The translations under genes and the position numbers were made by a program. Shown here piece by piece: positions 53,299 to 62,689 of a stretch of DNA of 64,000 bases. The notes beneath the pieces were generated by a model. The model did no database searches. It saw only the letters and a list, made by a program, of their open reading frames with translations, and was not told where the DNA came from. Position 1 is the first letter of the stretch. Every line of letters starts with the position of its first letter. This DNA is from Tenacibaculum holothuriorum (GTDB lineage Bacteria > Bacteroidota > Bacteroidia > Flavobacteriales > Flavobacteriaceae): the NCBI RefSeq assembly GCF_002120225.1, contig NZ_LAPZ01000005.1:285445-349444 (forward strand). Reading direction: 5' to 3'.

Positions 53299-54387
53299 TT
53301 AAGCTAAAACGACATTCATTAAATACGTAAATGAATAATAAATAATTACCACAGCTCCTATTTTAAAGTTTTGGTACTTTAATATTTTATTTGTTAATAA
53401 GGGATAAATTATAATTAACCCCATCATAAACCATGACAGATAAGCAAACCTGTTTGAAAAGTTTACTCTTATTACTAAAATCCAAGCTGCATTTGCTATT
53501 AAAAAAATATTATACATTTGATTATAAAAAACATCATTGATTTTTTTCTTAAATATATAATACCAACCAGAAAAAACTGCTAGTGAGCTATAAATAATAA
53601 AATCCCATCGGAACCCCATTCCTCTAAACTCTTCATTCACATTCTCAGTAAAATATGCTCCGACTTTTTCAGTTCCAAATCCAGCCCCTCCAACTAAAAG
53701 AACTAAGTAATTCCCTAATACAAGAGATATTAATATAGAAGAAAACCAAAACAACAAATACCCTTTAGAGGACCTATAATATATAGAAACTATATATGCT
53801 AATGTAGGTAATAACAATGATTGATGAAAACTGCAAGCAAGAATCATTGTTCCTATTAAAAGAGGTCTATTCTTCCTATAAAAAAATGCTAATAAGAATA
53901 TAGATGTAGCTATCCCATTCCTTATACCATTGGTTCCATAACTCCAAAAAGAAAACGAACCACATAAAATTAAAAAAGAATAAAACCAATATTGACGAAA
54001 TAATTTTTTAGACAAAAAAAACAGTGGTAATACATAAAGACAGGCACAGACAAAGAAAAAAGTTTCTACATTCATATAATCACCACATAGTTCTAAGAAA
54101 TAATAAAACCCATAATCATCAGAATATTCAATAAAACCACTTTCCTGATACCTTTTAAACATATTGGCATATACAGTCATATCAACAAACACCCCATTGA
54201 TTGGTCTCATTCCCATATAGAAAACTATAAAAACCATATATAAATACCCGATAACATTGAGAACCCCAACGTTCCTAGTATCGTTTAACTTATAAGTAAG
54301 AGAGTTTAAAAAAATTAATATAGCTATTATCAAATAAAATTGATAATGAAAATAGGAATAGTCACTAGGGTTTATAAAATCAAACAT
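53299..54387 (-). CDS. EpsG-family O-antigen/polysaccharide polymerase (Wzy-like)
   Basis: The 362-residue protein is a multi-span membrane protein with about ten hydrophobic helices. The EpsG-like features are FYMGMRPINGVFVDMTVYAN near residue 60 and YGFYYFLELCGDYMN, followed by GTNGIRNGIATSIFLLAFFY and a FHQSLLLPTLAY motif. Such proteins polymerise undecaprenyl-linked repeat units in the periplasmic leaflet. The gene starts one base before the asnB stop region and is the only polymerase candidate in the locus. Confidence 0.88.
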   Translation of the reverse strand: MFDFINPSDYSYFHYQFYLIIAILIFLNSLTYKLNDTRNVGVLNVIGYLYMVFIVFYMGMRPINGVFVDMTVYANMFKRYQESGFIEYSDDYGFYYFLELCGDYMNVETFFFVCACLYVLPLFFLSKKLFRQYWFYSFLILCGSFSFWSYGTNGIRNGIATSIFLLAFFYRKNRPLLIGTMILACSFHQSLLLPTLAYIVSIYYRSSKGYLLFWFSSILISLVLGNYLVLLVGGAGFGTEKVGAYFTENVNEEFRGMGFRWDFIIYSSLAVFSGWYYIFKKKINDVFYNQMYNIFLIANAAWILVIRVNFSNRFAYLSWFMMGLIIIYPLLTNKILKYQNFKIGAVVIIYYSFTYLMNVVLA

Positions 54388-54388
54388 A

Positions 54389-56272
54389 CTAAAACGTTAT
54401 TGACCTTTTAAAAACAATTTTCCCTTGATAATATGATATCCAAGTATTTAAAATTAATATTTTCCATAAAAGAAAACTATAATCAGCTTCGTTATTTTTA
54501 TGCTTTTCTAATATATCTATACATTTTCCTACATCTAAAATATCATTTTTATTACTCATAAAAGATTCCTTTGCAAAAGAATACAAATCCTTCCTCAACC
54601 AAGCACTTATAGGTGTATTAAACCCATTCTTTTTCCCATAAAGAATTTCATTTGGGATTAGCCCTTCTAAGGCTTTTTTTAACAAATACTTTTTCTCATT
54701 ATTTTTCACCTTCAATTTAGAAGGTATAGAAAAAGCAAAACTTACTAAATCATTATCCAACATTGGCACTCGCGCTTCTACACTATTTAACATAGTTGCC
54801 TTATCGACTTTTTCTAAATAGGTATGAGGTAATAATATATTAGCGTCTACCTTAAGCATTTTTTGCACTCTATCCTCATTTATAAAAAGCTTATTTTGCT
54901 TTTCATAATCTTCTTTCCAGTTTTCTTTCTCAACTTCATAACTCAAACTTTTACTAAGAACCTGATAAGGTGACTTATATGAAACTTCTTGTGACATATA
55001 ATAAGCCATCATGGATCCTTCTGTTTCCTGATTTAAAATAAAAGACATCCGCTTCATACGCTCTTTCCAATTTTTCTTAGGTAATAACGGATATAACTTT
55101 GAAATCTTTTTCCAAGTATGAAATGACTTTAAAACATTATACCTCCTATAGCCTGCGAACAACTCATCTCCTCCATCTCCTTGTAAAATCACTCGTTTAT
55201 CTTTTGAGCACAACTTACTTAATTGATATAAAGGAATACTAGCAGCTTCAGCAAATGGTTCATCATATTGAAATACTAAATCACAAAAAATATCTTTAAC
55301 ATCATTAGATGTAACCATTAACTCATTATGATTAGTTTTAAATTTATCAGCTATCAGTTTTGCGTTTCCCAATTCATTATCTGCATCTTTATTATAATCA
55401 TAAACAACAGAATATGTATCGATTTTTGATGAGTAATGCATTGAAGAAAATGCAGTAACGGCACTGGAATCAATCCCCCCGCTCAGTAAAACTCCAATTG
55501 GAACATCGGAGACTAGTTGCCTAGATACAGCCGTTTCTAATTTAACTTTAACTTCATTTATTACCTCTTTTTCACTTAAAAGTGTTGTTCCTACATCATT
55601 TTTTATTGACCAATATTCTTGTTCTTCTATCCAATTATTATTAACAGTTGAAAAACTAGCTATAGTTCCAGGTTTATGTTTCTTCAAGCCTTTAACCATA
55701 GTTTGCTCTCCAGTAGTGTTCCCAAACCACATATATTGTGATAGTCCTTTATAGTCTAACTCAAAACTTTTTAACCAATTTAGTATTACTTTTGCTTCTG
55801 AAGCAAACAACAAAACTTCTTCATCTTCATAAATATATAAGGGTTTTATCCCTAATCTATCCCTAACAAAGCACAACTCTTTATTTTCAGTATTATAAAT
55901 TACAGTTGAAAATATTCCATTCCATTCTCTTATACTCGAAATTTTATTTTTCTCATAAGTCTCTATCATTACCTCAGTATCAGAAGTAGTATGAGTTATT
56001 AAAGAATGTTCATTTGCAATATCTTTATAATTGTAAATTTCCCCATTATAGACACAAACATGCTCTTTGGAGTTAGAAAAAAAAGGCTGATTTGACCGAT
56101 TATCCAAATCTAAAATACTTAATCTATAATGAATCATCAATACATTCTCGTCTCGATAAACTCCTCGATAGTCAGGTCCCCTATGGTCCATTAATTCACT
56201 TGACTTAATAAAATCAGAAAACCTAGCTTCTTCTATTCTGCTTTTGGCTACTAAACCTGCAAATCCACACAT
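54389..56272 (-). CDS. asnB: Asparagine synthase-like glutamine amidotransferase
   Basis: The 627-residue protein has a class II amidotransferase domain starting CGFAGLV with the nucleophilic Cys2, MDHRGPDYRGVYRDENVLMI, SDTEVMIETYEKN, and a synthetase domain with the PP-loop IGVLLSGGIDSSAVTAF (about 255) and LQGDGGDELFAGYRRYN. Asparagine synthases inside polysaccharide loci usually convert the carboxylate of a hexuronic acid to an amide (as WbpS-type proteins do), not free aspartate to asparagine. That fits the UDP-sugar dehydrogenase in this operon and is inference. Confidence 0.92.
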   Translation of the reverse strand: MCGFAGLVAKSRIEEARFSDFIKSSELMDHRGPDYRGVYRDENVLMIHYRLSILDLDNRSNQPFFSNSKEHVCVYNGEIYNYKDIANEHSLITHTTSDTEVMIETYEKNKISSIREWNGIFSTVIYNTENKELCFVRDRLGIKPLYIYEDEEVLLFASEAKVILNWLKSFELDYKGLSQYMWFGNTTGEQTMVKGLKKHKPGTIASFSTVNNNWIEEQEYWSIKNDVGTTLLSEKEVINEVKVKLETAVSRQLVSDVPIGVLLSGGIDSSAVTAFSSMHYSSKIDTYSVVYDYNKDADNELGNAKLIADKFKTNHNELMVTSNDVKDIFCDLVFQYDEPFAEAASIPLYQLSKLCSKDKRVILQGDGGDELFAGYRRYNVLKSFHTWKKISKLYPLLPKKNWKERMKRMSFILNQETEGSMMAYYMSQEVSYKSPYQVLSKSLSYEVEKENWKEDYEKQNKLFINEDRVQKMLKVDANILLPHTYLEKVDKATMLNSVEARVPMLDNDLVSFAFSIPSKLKVKNNEKKYLLKKALEGLIPNEILYGKKNGFNTPISAWLRKDLYSFAKESFMSNKNDILDVGKCIDILEKHKNNEADYSFLLWKILILNTWISYYQGKIVFKRSITF

Positions 56273-56277
56273 TCTCT

Positions 56278-57378
56278 CTAGTTTAAATTATAAAATTCTA
56301 TTAAACTTTTAGCATTCGTTTTTATATCAAATCCTTTTTCTACAATGCTTTCAATTCTTTCTTTCTTATCTGTCTCTGGTAAAGCTACTATTTCCTTTAT
56401 TTTTTCACTCCAAATATAACTATCTTTTATCTCTTCAAAGTGGATTGTTTTAGATCCTAAGTCTACTTCACTAGAAATCATATTTGAAATAAGAGAAGGA
56501 ACTCCTACAGCTTGCGACTCAACCAATACTACCGGAAAACCTTCATAAAAAGATGGTAATAGCATGATATCTGCTCCCCCCATGAATTGAGGAACATCTT
56601 CTCTTATTCCTAAGAATGAAACTATCTTCTCTAAACCATATTCTTTTACTTTCTCTTTAAGCTTACTCTCTAATAGCCCTACTCCAAGAAAAAACATTCT
56701 AAAATCAACATTTGATTCTCTCAGCTCTTTTGCTATTTCAATAGAAAACAAATGATTTTTTTCTGGCTGTAATCTGCCTACCTGGATAATTTTTAATTGT
56801 TCGTTTGTTAGGTTAAATAAATTATTTATATAATTCTTACTACTTTCCCCATAATCTGCCAATTTATAAACATCAACAGAGTTAGGTATTACCAATACCG
56901 ATTTATTCTTATAAAATAAAAGTTTACTCGCTTCTTTTCCACAAGAAACATAATGTGTTGATAAACCATTAATAAAAGCCTTTGCTATCTTATGATAAAA
57001 AAAACTCACAAAGACATTTCTTGATTTATCCGTTGTATTATGAGAATGCGCTATTCTTTTCTTAACCTTAGCTAATCTCGCACTTAATAAATGAAATGCA
57101 TTGCTAAAATTCGTATGACAGTGAACCACTTGATACTCTTTATGATCCGAAAGTAGTTTTCTTAATTTTAAAAAACGTTTGATAGCATTTTTTTCGTTTA
57201 TAACATAAATTTTACCTCCTAAAGATTTAATTTCATCTTCAAAATCACTTTTTACACTTGTAAAAACGACAAAATCAAACTGATACTTTTTACGGTCAAT
57301 TTCTCTATAGATATTCATTAACATTGTCTCAGCACCAGCTCTGTTCATAGTACCGGTTACATGTAAAATTCTTTTCAT
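56278..57378 (-). CDS. GT4-family glycosyltransferase
   Basis: The 366-residue protein opens RILHVTGTMNRAGAETMLMN, has VHCHTNFSNAFHLLSARLAK, KIIQVGRLQPEKNHLFSIEI and the EX7E motif in YEGFPVVLVESQAVGVPSLI. It resembles EpsF/CapJ-type retaining glycosyltransferases of exopolysaccharide loci. Its start overlaps the stop of the pyruvyl transferase gene by one base. The sugar transferred is not predictable from sequence. Confidence 0.92.
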   Translation of the reverse strand: MKRILHVTGTMNRAGAETMLMNIYREIDRKKYQFDFVVFTSVKSDFEDEIKSLGGKIYVINEKNAIKRFLKLRKLLSDHKEYQVVHCHTNFSNAFHLLSARLAKVKKRIAHSHNTTDKSRNVFVSFFYHKIAKAFINGLSTHYVSCGKEASKLLFYKNKSVLVIPNSVDVYKLADYGESSKNYINNLFNLTNEQLKIIQVGRLQPEKNHLFSIEIAKELRESNVDFRMFFLGVGLLESKLKEKVKEYGLEKIVSFLGIREDVPQFMGGADIMLLPSFYEGFPVVLVESQAVGVPSLISNMISSEVDLGSKTIHFEEIKDSYIWSEKIKEIVALPETDKKERIESIVEKGFDIKTNAKSLIEFYNLN

Positions 57379-58430
57379 TATGACTTTAACAATTTAATTA
57401 ATCCTTCAAAACTTTCATACACTGGCTTATGGTTATTCAAAACAAACTTCTTTTCACTAATAAAATTCTCTATCTCATCTTCTAAGAATTTCTCAACCAA
57501 TTTAATATTACTTCTATCCTTAATCCATTCTAAAGAACCTTTCACTTTATGGTTATTATTAGGAAAAACCAAGCAAGGAGTATTAGTAATATAGCAAAAA
57601 ATCATTCCGTGTAATCTATCGGTAATAACAAGTTCAGCCTCTTTAAAGTTCCTCCAAATTTTATTCAACTCTTCATTCCTCTCTTCTAATGTTAAGTTAT
57701 TTCTACCAATATGAGTATCATATTCCTTACTAACTTCAAAATTATTTTTCACTATTTCTAGGAGTTTATTTTGCTCATTTTCCTTCAATAACTTTTCATT
57801 ATCTTTTCTTAAACATAATACAACTCCATTACGTTCTTCCTTTGGTAATATTTTATCCAAACTCATAACAATATCAGGTGTAAGTATAACATTGTTCTTT
57901 AAAAGCTTTTTCATTAAAGCATACGAAACTTTCTCTCTAGCTACAAATGTTAAGTCTTTATGCTTCCCATATCTTTTAATCGCTTTTCTTAAAGCTTTTT
58001 GCCCTTTTTTTGATTCAGAAAAATCTATGGTCTGAGGAAATGAAATAATCTTGTTGTTTGGAAAGCTTTCAACAATAAGTTGTCTATAAAACTCTATCTG
58101 TTCATAGAGGTCTCCAAAATTACCACCACCAACTGTAGTAACAATATCATCTTTAGATATATACTTTTTTATTTGATAAATCCCATCCAAAGTTTTACTT
58201 ATTGGAACATCAACAACTTCGTATTCATTTAAAACCTCTTTTAAAAACCTTGTTTGAGCGTATGTTATAGCAACATCTCCTAGATTTCCATAATCAGCTG
58301 CAAGAAATACAAACACCTTTTTGTTTGTATTTTGCTCTAAAAAAGAAAAACTTATTTCCTTTTTAAAAGCTTTTAAAAACAATAGGATTCTAGTCTTTAT
58401 TTCAAACGAAACATATTTACTTAATAACAT
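57378..58430 (-). CDS. Polysaccharide pyruvyl transferase
   Basis: The 350-residue protein has the CsaB/PvpT-type signatures FVFLAADYGNLGDVAITYAQ near the N-terminus, TVGGGNFGDLYEQIEFYRQ (about 97), IVMSLDKIL and the C-terminal ELVITDRLHGMIFCYITNTP. It would add a pyruvate ketal from phosphoenolpyruvate to a sugar of the repeat unit, giving a negatively charged polymer. It sits between two glycosyltransferase genes in the operon. Confidence 0.92.
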   Translation of the reverse strand: MLLSKYVSFEIKTRILLFLKAFKKEISFSFLEQNTNKKVFVFLAADYGNLGDVAITYAQTRFLKEVLNEYEVVDVPISKTLDGIYQIKKYISKDDIVTTVGGGNFGDLYEQIEFYRQLIVESFPNNKIISFPQTIDFSESKKGQKALRKAIKRYGKHKDLTFVAREKVSYALMKKLLKNNVILTPDIVMSLDKILPKEERNGVVLCLRKDNEKLLKENEQNKLLEIVKNNFEVSKEYDTHIGRNNLTLEERNEELNKIWRNFKEAELVITDRLHGMIFCYITNTPCLVFPNNNHKVKGSLEWIKDRSNIKLVEKFLEDEIENFISEKKFVLNNHKPVYESFEGLIKLLKS

Positions 58431-58435
58431 TTATC

Positions 58436-59428
58436 TTATTTTTTAATTTTATATAAACAATATAATAGAACACTGTTTCTAATTTCTATTACCCTTTTTA
58501 TTACTTTGTCTGAAATCGATGTCGGTTTATATGAACTAACATATTCTTGTACTTTATCATCATTTACCATCATCTTTAAATATTTATACTTTTCAATTAA
58601 GTTTAAATCGTTTTTAAATGAAAATAAATTATGAGCACAATATCTTACACTATTTAAAATTAAGTCAGACATAATGTTTTTCTTTTGAGAATCATCTATC
58701 TTCCATAACTCGAGAAAATTTAATACTGCATTTGCCTTTTTTATCTTTAATTCAAATGAGTTTTTATGAAAAGTTTTAATTAATGAAACTGTTGGCCTAT
58801 CTATATAATGATAGAGGGGTTCTTCTATAAAAAGAATATTTTTAGATAAATTATATACTTGAGTATTAAACAAAATATCTTCAACTAATGACACTCCTTT
58901 TTCAAACTTCAGTTTGTTTGATTTTAAAAAACTAGCTTTATAAAATTTATTCCAAGCATACCCCATCAAGTTTAAAGTATTTCTATCAATTTTTAAATCG
59001 ACTCTCTCTCTACTATATTCTATCTCAAAATGTTTTTTAACCACGGAAGATCTAACTTTACCGTTCGTATCTTCTTTATCTAAGAAATATCCAAAAATTA
59101 AAAAATCAGAATGATATAGGGTCATTTTATTCAAACAAACCTCTAATATATTAGGTTCAACCCAGTCATCACTATCCATAAAATATATATATTCACCTTT
59201 TGCTCTTTCCATCCCATAATTTCTAGCATCAGAAAGTCCACCATTCTTTTTATGAAAAACTTTAATTCTTTGGTCGTTAAACTTTTTTAATACATCAATA
59301 CTAGCATCTTTTGTTCCATCATTAATAACTAACAATTCAAAATCAACAAATGTTTGATCCAAAACACTTTGTACACTTTTAGCAATGTATTTTTCAACAT
59401 TATAGACAGGCATTATAATAGAAACCAT
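58436..59428 (-). CDS. GT2-family glycosyltransferase
   Basis: The 330-residue protein begins VSIIMPVYNVEKYIAKSVQS, with FELLVINDGTKDASIDVLKK and the DxD motif in GEYIYFMDSDDWVEPNILEV; GVSLVEDILFNTQVY is the acceptor-binding EDxxF region. This is a classic inverting GT-A transferase of capsule or O-antigen loci. The donor sugar is not predictable. It is translationally close to the flippase gene (1 bp gap). Confidence 0.93.
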   Translation of the reverse strand: MVSIIMPVYNVEKYIAKSVQSVLDQTFVDFELLVINDGTKDASIDVLKKFNDQRIKVFHKKNGGLSDARNYGMERAKGEYIYFMDSDDWVEPNILEVCLNKMTLYHSDFLIFGYFLDKEDTNGKVRSSVVKKHFEIEYSRERVDLKIDRNTLNLMGYAWNKFYKASFLKSNKLKFEKGVSLVEDILFNTQVYNLSKNILFIEEPLYHYIDRPTVSLIKTFHKNSFELKIKKANAVLNFLELWKIDDSQKKNIMSDLILNSVRYCAHNLFSFKNDLNLIEKYKYLKMMVNDDKVQEYVSSYKPTSISDKVIKRVIEIRNSVLLYCLYKIKK

Positions 59429-59429
59429 A

Positions 59430-60836
59430 CTATTGATATATTTTATTTTTTAATGTGCTCAATATATTAAGTAGATTATCTTTACAAATAACCGTTGCAA
59501 TAATTATGGATAGTATTACATTTATATACATTATATATTCATTAATATGGTTAAGACTAGAAACCAATAACAACGTAAGTAATAAACTAACAAATAACTT
59601 TATTGGAAAGTCAATATTCATAATAGACTTCATATGTTTTATTCTCACTAATAACAAACATAAATATCCCAAAACTATTGCCAAACTAGCACCATATAAA
59701 CTATATTTTGGAATCAATAAAAACGAAAAAACCACCGCTACAACTCCTCCAACAACACTGCTAATTAAGGCTCCTTTTGTTTTTTTCGCCCCTAAATATC
59801 CTGTTCCATAAAAACCAGCTATCGAGCTTAATATTATACTAAACAACAATAAAGGGGTGTATCTCCAAGCATCAAAAAAACTATCTTCTACAATATAAGA
59901 TAACAATACCTTATTTACACCAACAATCATTATAGATATCGCAAACAATATCTTCAAATATTGTCTTAAAACTGTTGAATAATATATATCTCTATCTTCT
60001 TCATCATGGTTCAATATTGCTTTTTCTTGCCAAGCTAAATAAAAAATATTAGTGAGCATTAACAGTATTGTTGGCAACTTATAAGAAATAGCAAAAATAC
60101 CATTTGCTCCTGCTCCTAAATACAATAAAATCACATATCTATTTGCAGAAGAGACCGCCCACCAACTTAATGAGTTAGGTATTAAAGGCATTGAATATTT
60201 TAAAAGTTTTTTTGCAAAAGAAACAGAAACATAACTGAGTTCCCAAAACTCATATAAACCTCCTTTTATGAGAAGAACAATGCTTGTTAAAACAGTAGAT
60301 ATTATACTTGAATAAAGCAACCCTTCAACCCCCAATTTAGTAAAATATAAAAACAGAACAGCAAACAACACATATACTGCAGAATTTATTACTCCTGAAA
60401 TTACGTACAAATTGTTCTTAGCTAAACCTCTAACACACTGTAAAAAAAACTGGCAAAAAGATTGACTTAAGAGCAAAAAATAAATAAACTTTAAATATTT
60501 TAAATCTAAAAAATAGTCGTAAATTATAATAAAGAATAAAAAGATGGAATGAGAAATAAGAAAAACTATAGTCACAGTAGAAAACACTTGTTTTGCATTT
60601 TCTTTTGAATCATTATCCAATAACCATCTTAAGGCTGAATCAGTTAATTGAAAAGTTACAAACGGACTTAATAAGCCCAATGTAATTAATATCAAATCAA
60701 ATTCTCCTACAGCTTTTTGACTTAAGTAAAATGTTATAAAAAAAACTAATACAAAATTTATTACTTTAGAAGATAGATTCCCTATTGAGTATAAAATTGT
60801 TAAACTCAATAAACTTTTATTTTTACTCTCTCTCAA
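59430..60836 (-). CDS. wzx: Oligosaccharide flippase (Wzx/MATE-like polysaccharide transporter)
   Basis: The 468-residue protein has about 12-14 hydrophobic segments and the Polysacc_synt pattern: SLTILYSIGNLSSKVINFVL at the N-terminus and SMPLIPNSLSWWAVSSANRY in the middle, then GANGIFAISYKLPTILLMLT. It should flip undecaprenyl-linked repeat units across the inner membrane. The start codon is TTG; no ATG is available nearby, and the frame begins with the charged leader MRESKNKS before the first helix. A 95-bp gap separates it from the nucleotidyltransferase gene upstream. Confidence 0.92.
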   Translation of the reverse strand: MRESKNKSLLSLTILYSIGNLSSKVINFVLVFFITFYLSQKAVGEFDLILITLGLLSPFVTFQLTDSALRWLLDNDSKENAKQVFSTVTIVFLISHSIFLFFIIIYDYFLDLKYLKFIYFLLLSQSFCQFFLQCVRGLAKNNLYVISGVINSAVYVLFAVLFLYFTKLGVEGLLYSSIISTVLTSIVLLIKGGLYEFWELSYVSVSFAKKLLKYSMPLIPNSLSWWAVSSANRYVILLYLGAGANGIFAISYKLPTILLMLTNIFYLAWQEKAILNHDEEDRDIYYSTVLRQYLKILFAISIMIVGVNKVLLSYIVEDSFFDAWRYTPLLLFSIILSSIAGFYGTGYLGAKKTKGALISSVVGGVVAVVFSFLLIPKYSLYGASLAIVLGYLCLLLVRIKHMKSIMNIDFPIKLFVSLLLTLLLVSSLNHINEYIMYINVILSIIIATVICKDNLLNILSTLKNKIYQ

Positions 60837-60931
60837 TTATCTTTATTTTTTCAAAGTATGAAATATTCAATCATTTAATATCTTCTAAAACTTTTTCTAA
60901 TTAATAAAACAAGTATAATTAAATCAGGATA

Positions 60932-61363
60932 TTAGTTTTTTTTATGTTTTAAACTTTCCTTCTCATGAACTTCTTTCCTTAAACCACTGCTTGAAAAACG
61001 GTGTTCTCTTTTATTAAAGTAAAGTTTAACTCCTTTTTCCTCACAATAATCTCTTCCAGTAAACTGCTTATTTCCATATTCTTCGCCAATAATGCGCACA
61101 TCTATTTTAAAAGACCGTAAAACATCCTCTAAATCTTGCTCTGTAGCATATGGTACAATTTCATCTACATATTTACACCCTTTCAACTGAATATATCTTT
61201 CCACAACTGATTGAACAGGTTTGTTTTTTTCTGGTCTATCTATAGTTGGGTCAGTTTGAAGCCCACAAATTAAATAATCACATTGACGTTTTGCATCCTC
61301 TAACATTTTAATATGCCCAGCATGTAACAAATCAAATGAACTAAATGTTATTCCTATTTTCAT
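60932..61363 (-). CDS. Cytidylyltransferase/adenylyltransferase family protein (TagD-like)
   Basis: The 143-residue protein has the nucleotidyltransferase HxGH motif in FSSFDLLHAGHIKMLEDAKR, LICGLQTDPTIDRPEKNKPV, RYIQLKGCKYVDEIVPY and a C-terminal HRFSSSGLR in place of the RTEGISTS motif of TagD. Proteins of this size commonly make CDP-glycerol or another CDP-activated small alcohol. The substrate is uncertain, but a glycerol- or polyol-phosphate decoration of the polymer is a reasonable guess. It is preceded by a 40-bp gap after the dehydrogenase gene. Confidence 0.85.
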   Translation of the reverse strand: MKIGITFSSFDLLHAGHIKMLEDAKRQCDYLICGLQTDPTIDRPEKNKPVQSVVERYIQLKGCKYVDEIVPYATEQDLEDVLRSFKIDVRIIGEEYGNKQFTGRDYCEEKGVKLYFNKREHRFSSSGLRKEVHEKESLKHKKN

Positions 61364-61403
61364 TTTAATATTTTTATTTATTCCAAAGAAACTAACTCAT
61401 CTA

Positions 61404-62687
61404 CTACAACACTTTATCTCTTATATCATCGGATAGAGAATTTTTCACATCATATACTACTGATTTTTCATTTTTTAATAATGAAAAATTCAATGAGCTA
61501 AATTCTTGATGAGCAACGGTTAGAACAATTGCATCAAATTTTTTATTTGGAAGCTCCTTAGTAGAAACCAAATTGTACTCTTTCTTAACCTCCTCTTCAT
61601 TTGCCCATGGATCATATATAGTAACATTAGTTCCATATTCACTCAATGCACTAATTACATCAACTGCTTTCGTATTTCTGACATCTGGACAATTTTCTTT
61701 AAAAGTAATCCCTAATACTAAGATATTAGCATTCTTAATGCGAATACCTTTCTTAATCATTAGCTTAACCACTTCAGAAGCCACATATTCTCCCATACTA
61801 TCATTCAACCTTCTCCCTGCCAAAATTATCTCTGGGTGATACCCGTATTCTTGAGCTTTTTGGGCTAGATAATAAGGATCAACTCCAATACAATGTCCTC
61901 CAACTAACCCTGGTTTAAACGGTAAAAAGTTCCATTTCGTTCCAGCTGCTTCTAATACATCATGAGTATTAATATCCATTAATCCAAATATCTTTGCTAA
62001 CTCATTAACAAAGGCAATATTAATATCTCGTTGAGAATTTTCTATAACTTTGGCTGCTTCTGCTACTTTAATTGTAGGCGCCAAGTGAGTCCCAGCTGTA
62101 ATCACTGATTTATACAACTCATCTACTTTCTTTCCTATCTCAGGAGTCGAACCAGAAGTTACTTTTAAAATTTTTTCTACGGTATGTTCTTTATCTCCAG
62201 GATTAATTCTTTCAGGTGAATACCCTCCATAAAAATCTTTATTAAAGGTTAAACCCGATACTTTTTCTAAAACCGGAATACATTCTTCTTCTGTTGCACC
62301 AGGATAAACTGTAGATTCGTAAACCACCACATCTCCCTTCTTCAACACCTCCCCTACAGTTTCACTAGCCTTAACCAGTGGAGTTAAAACAGGGCGATTA
62401 TTTTTATCCACAGGGGTAGGAACTGTAACTATATAGTAATTACAATCTTTGATATCCTCCAATGAAGTCGAACAATATAAACCTAATTTACCAGAAGATT
62501 TTTCTACTAACACAGACTGAAGAACATCATCTGCCACTTCTAAAGTAGAATCCGTTCCTGACATTAATTCTGCTACTCTTTCTTTATTTATATCAAATCC
62601 TACTGTTGAATATTTTGTAGCAAATAATCTCGCTAATGGAAGTCCCACATAACCTAATCCAATAACAGCTATTTTTGTTTGATTCAT
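61404..62687 (-). CDS. UDP-N-acetylhexosamine 6-dehydrogenase (TviB/WbpO group)
   Basis: The protein (427 residues from ATG 62687) has KIAVIGLGYVGLPLARLFAT with VGFDINKERVAELMSGTDST, YESTVYPGATEEECIPVLE, GYSPERINPGDKEHTVEKIL, the catalytic Cys in VGGHCIGVDPYYLAQKAQEY and LGITFKENCPDVRNTKAVDV. The STLEV segment after the nucleotide fold is typical of TviB/WbpO enzymes that oxidise UDP-GalNAc or UDP-GlcNAc to the uronic acid. The frame opens eight codons earlier at GTG, which overlaps the upstream gene by 22 bp; the ATG is preferred. Confidence 0.93.
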   Translation of the reverse strand: MNQTKIAVIGLGYVGLPLARLFATKYSTVGFDINKERVAELMSGTDSTLEVADDVLQSVLVEKSSGKLGLYCSTSLEDIKDCNYYIVTVPTPVDKNNRPVLTPLVKASETVGEVLKKGDVVVYESTVYPGATEEECIPVLEKVSGLTFNKDFYGGYSPERINPGDKEHTVEKILKVTSGSTPEIGKKVDELYKSVITAGTHLAPTIKVAEAAKVIENSQRDINIAFVNELAKIFGLMDINTHDVLEAAGTKWNFLPFKPGLVGGHCIGVDPYYLAQKAQEYGYHPEIILAGRRLNDSMGEYVASEVVKLMIKKGIRIKNANILVLGITFKENCPDVRNTKAVDVISALSEYGTNVTIYDPWANEEEVKKEYNLVSTKELPNKKFDAIVLTVAHQEFSSLNFSLLKNEKSVVYDVKNSLSDDIRDKVL

Positions 62688-62689
62688 TT

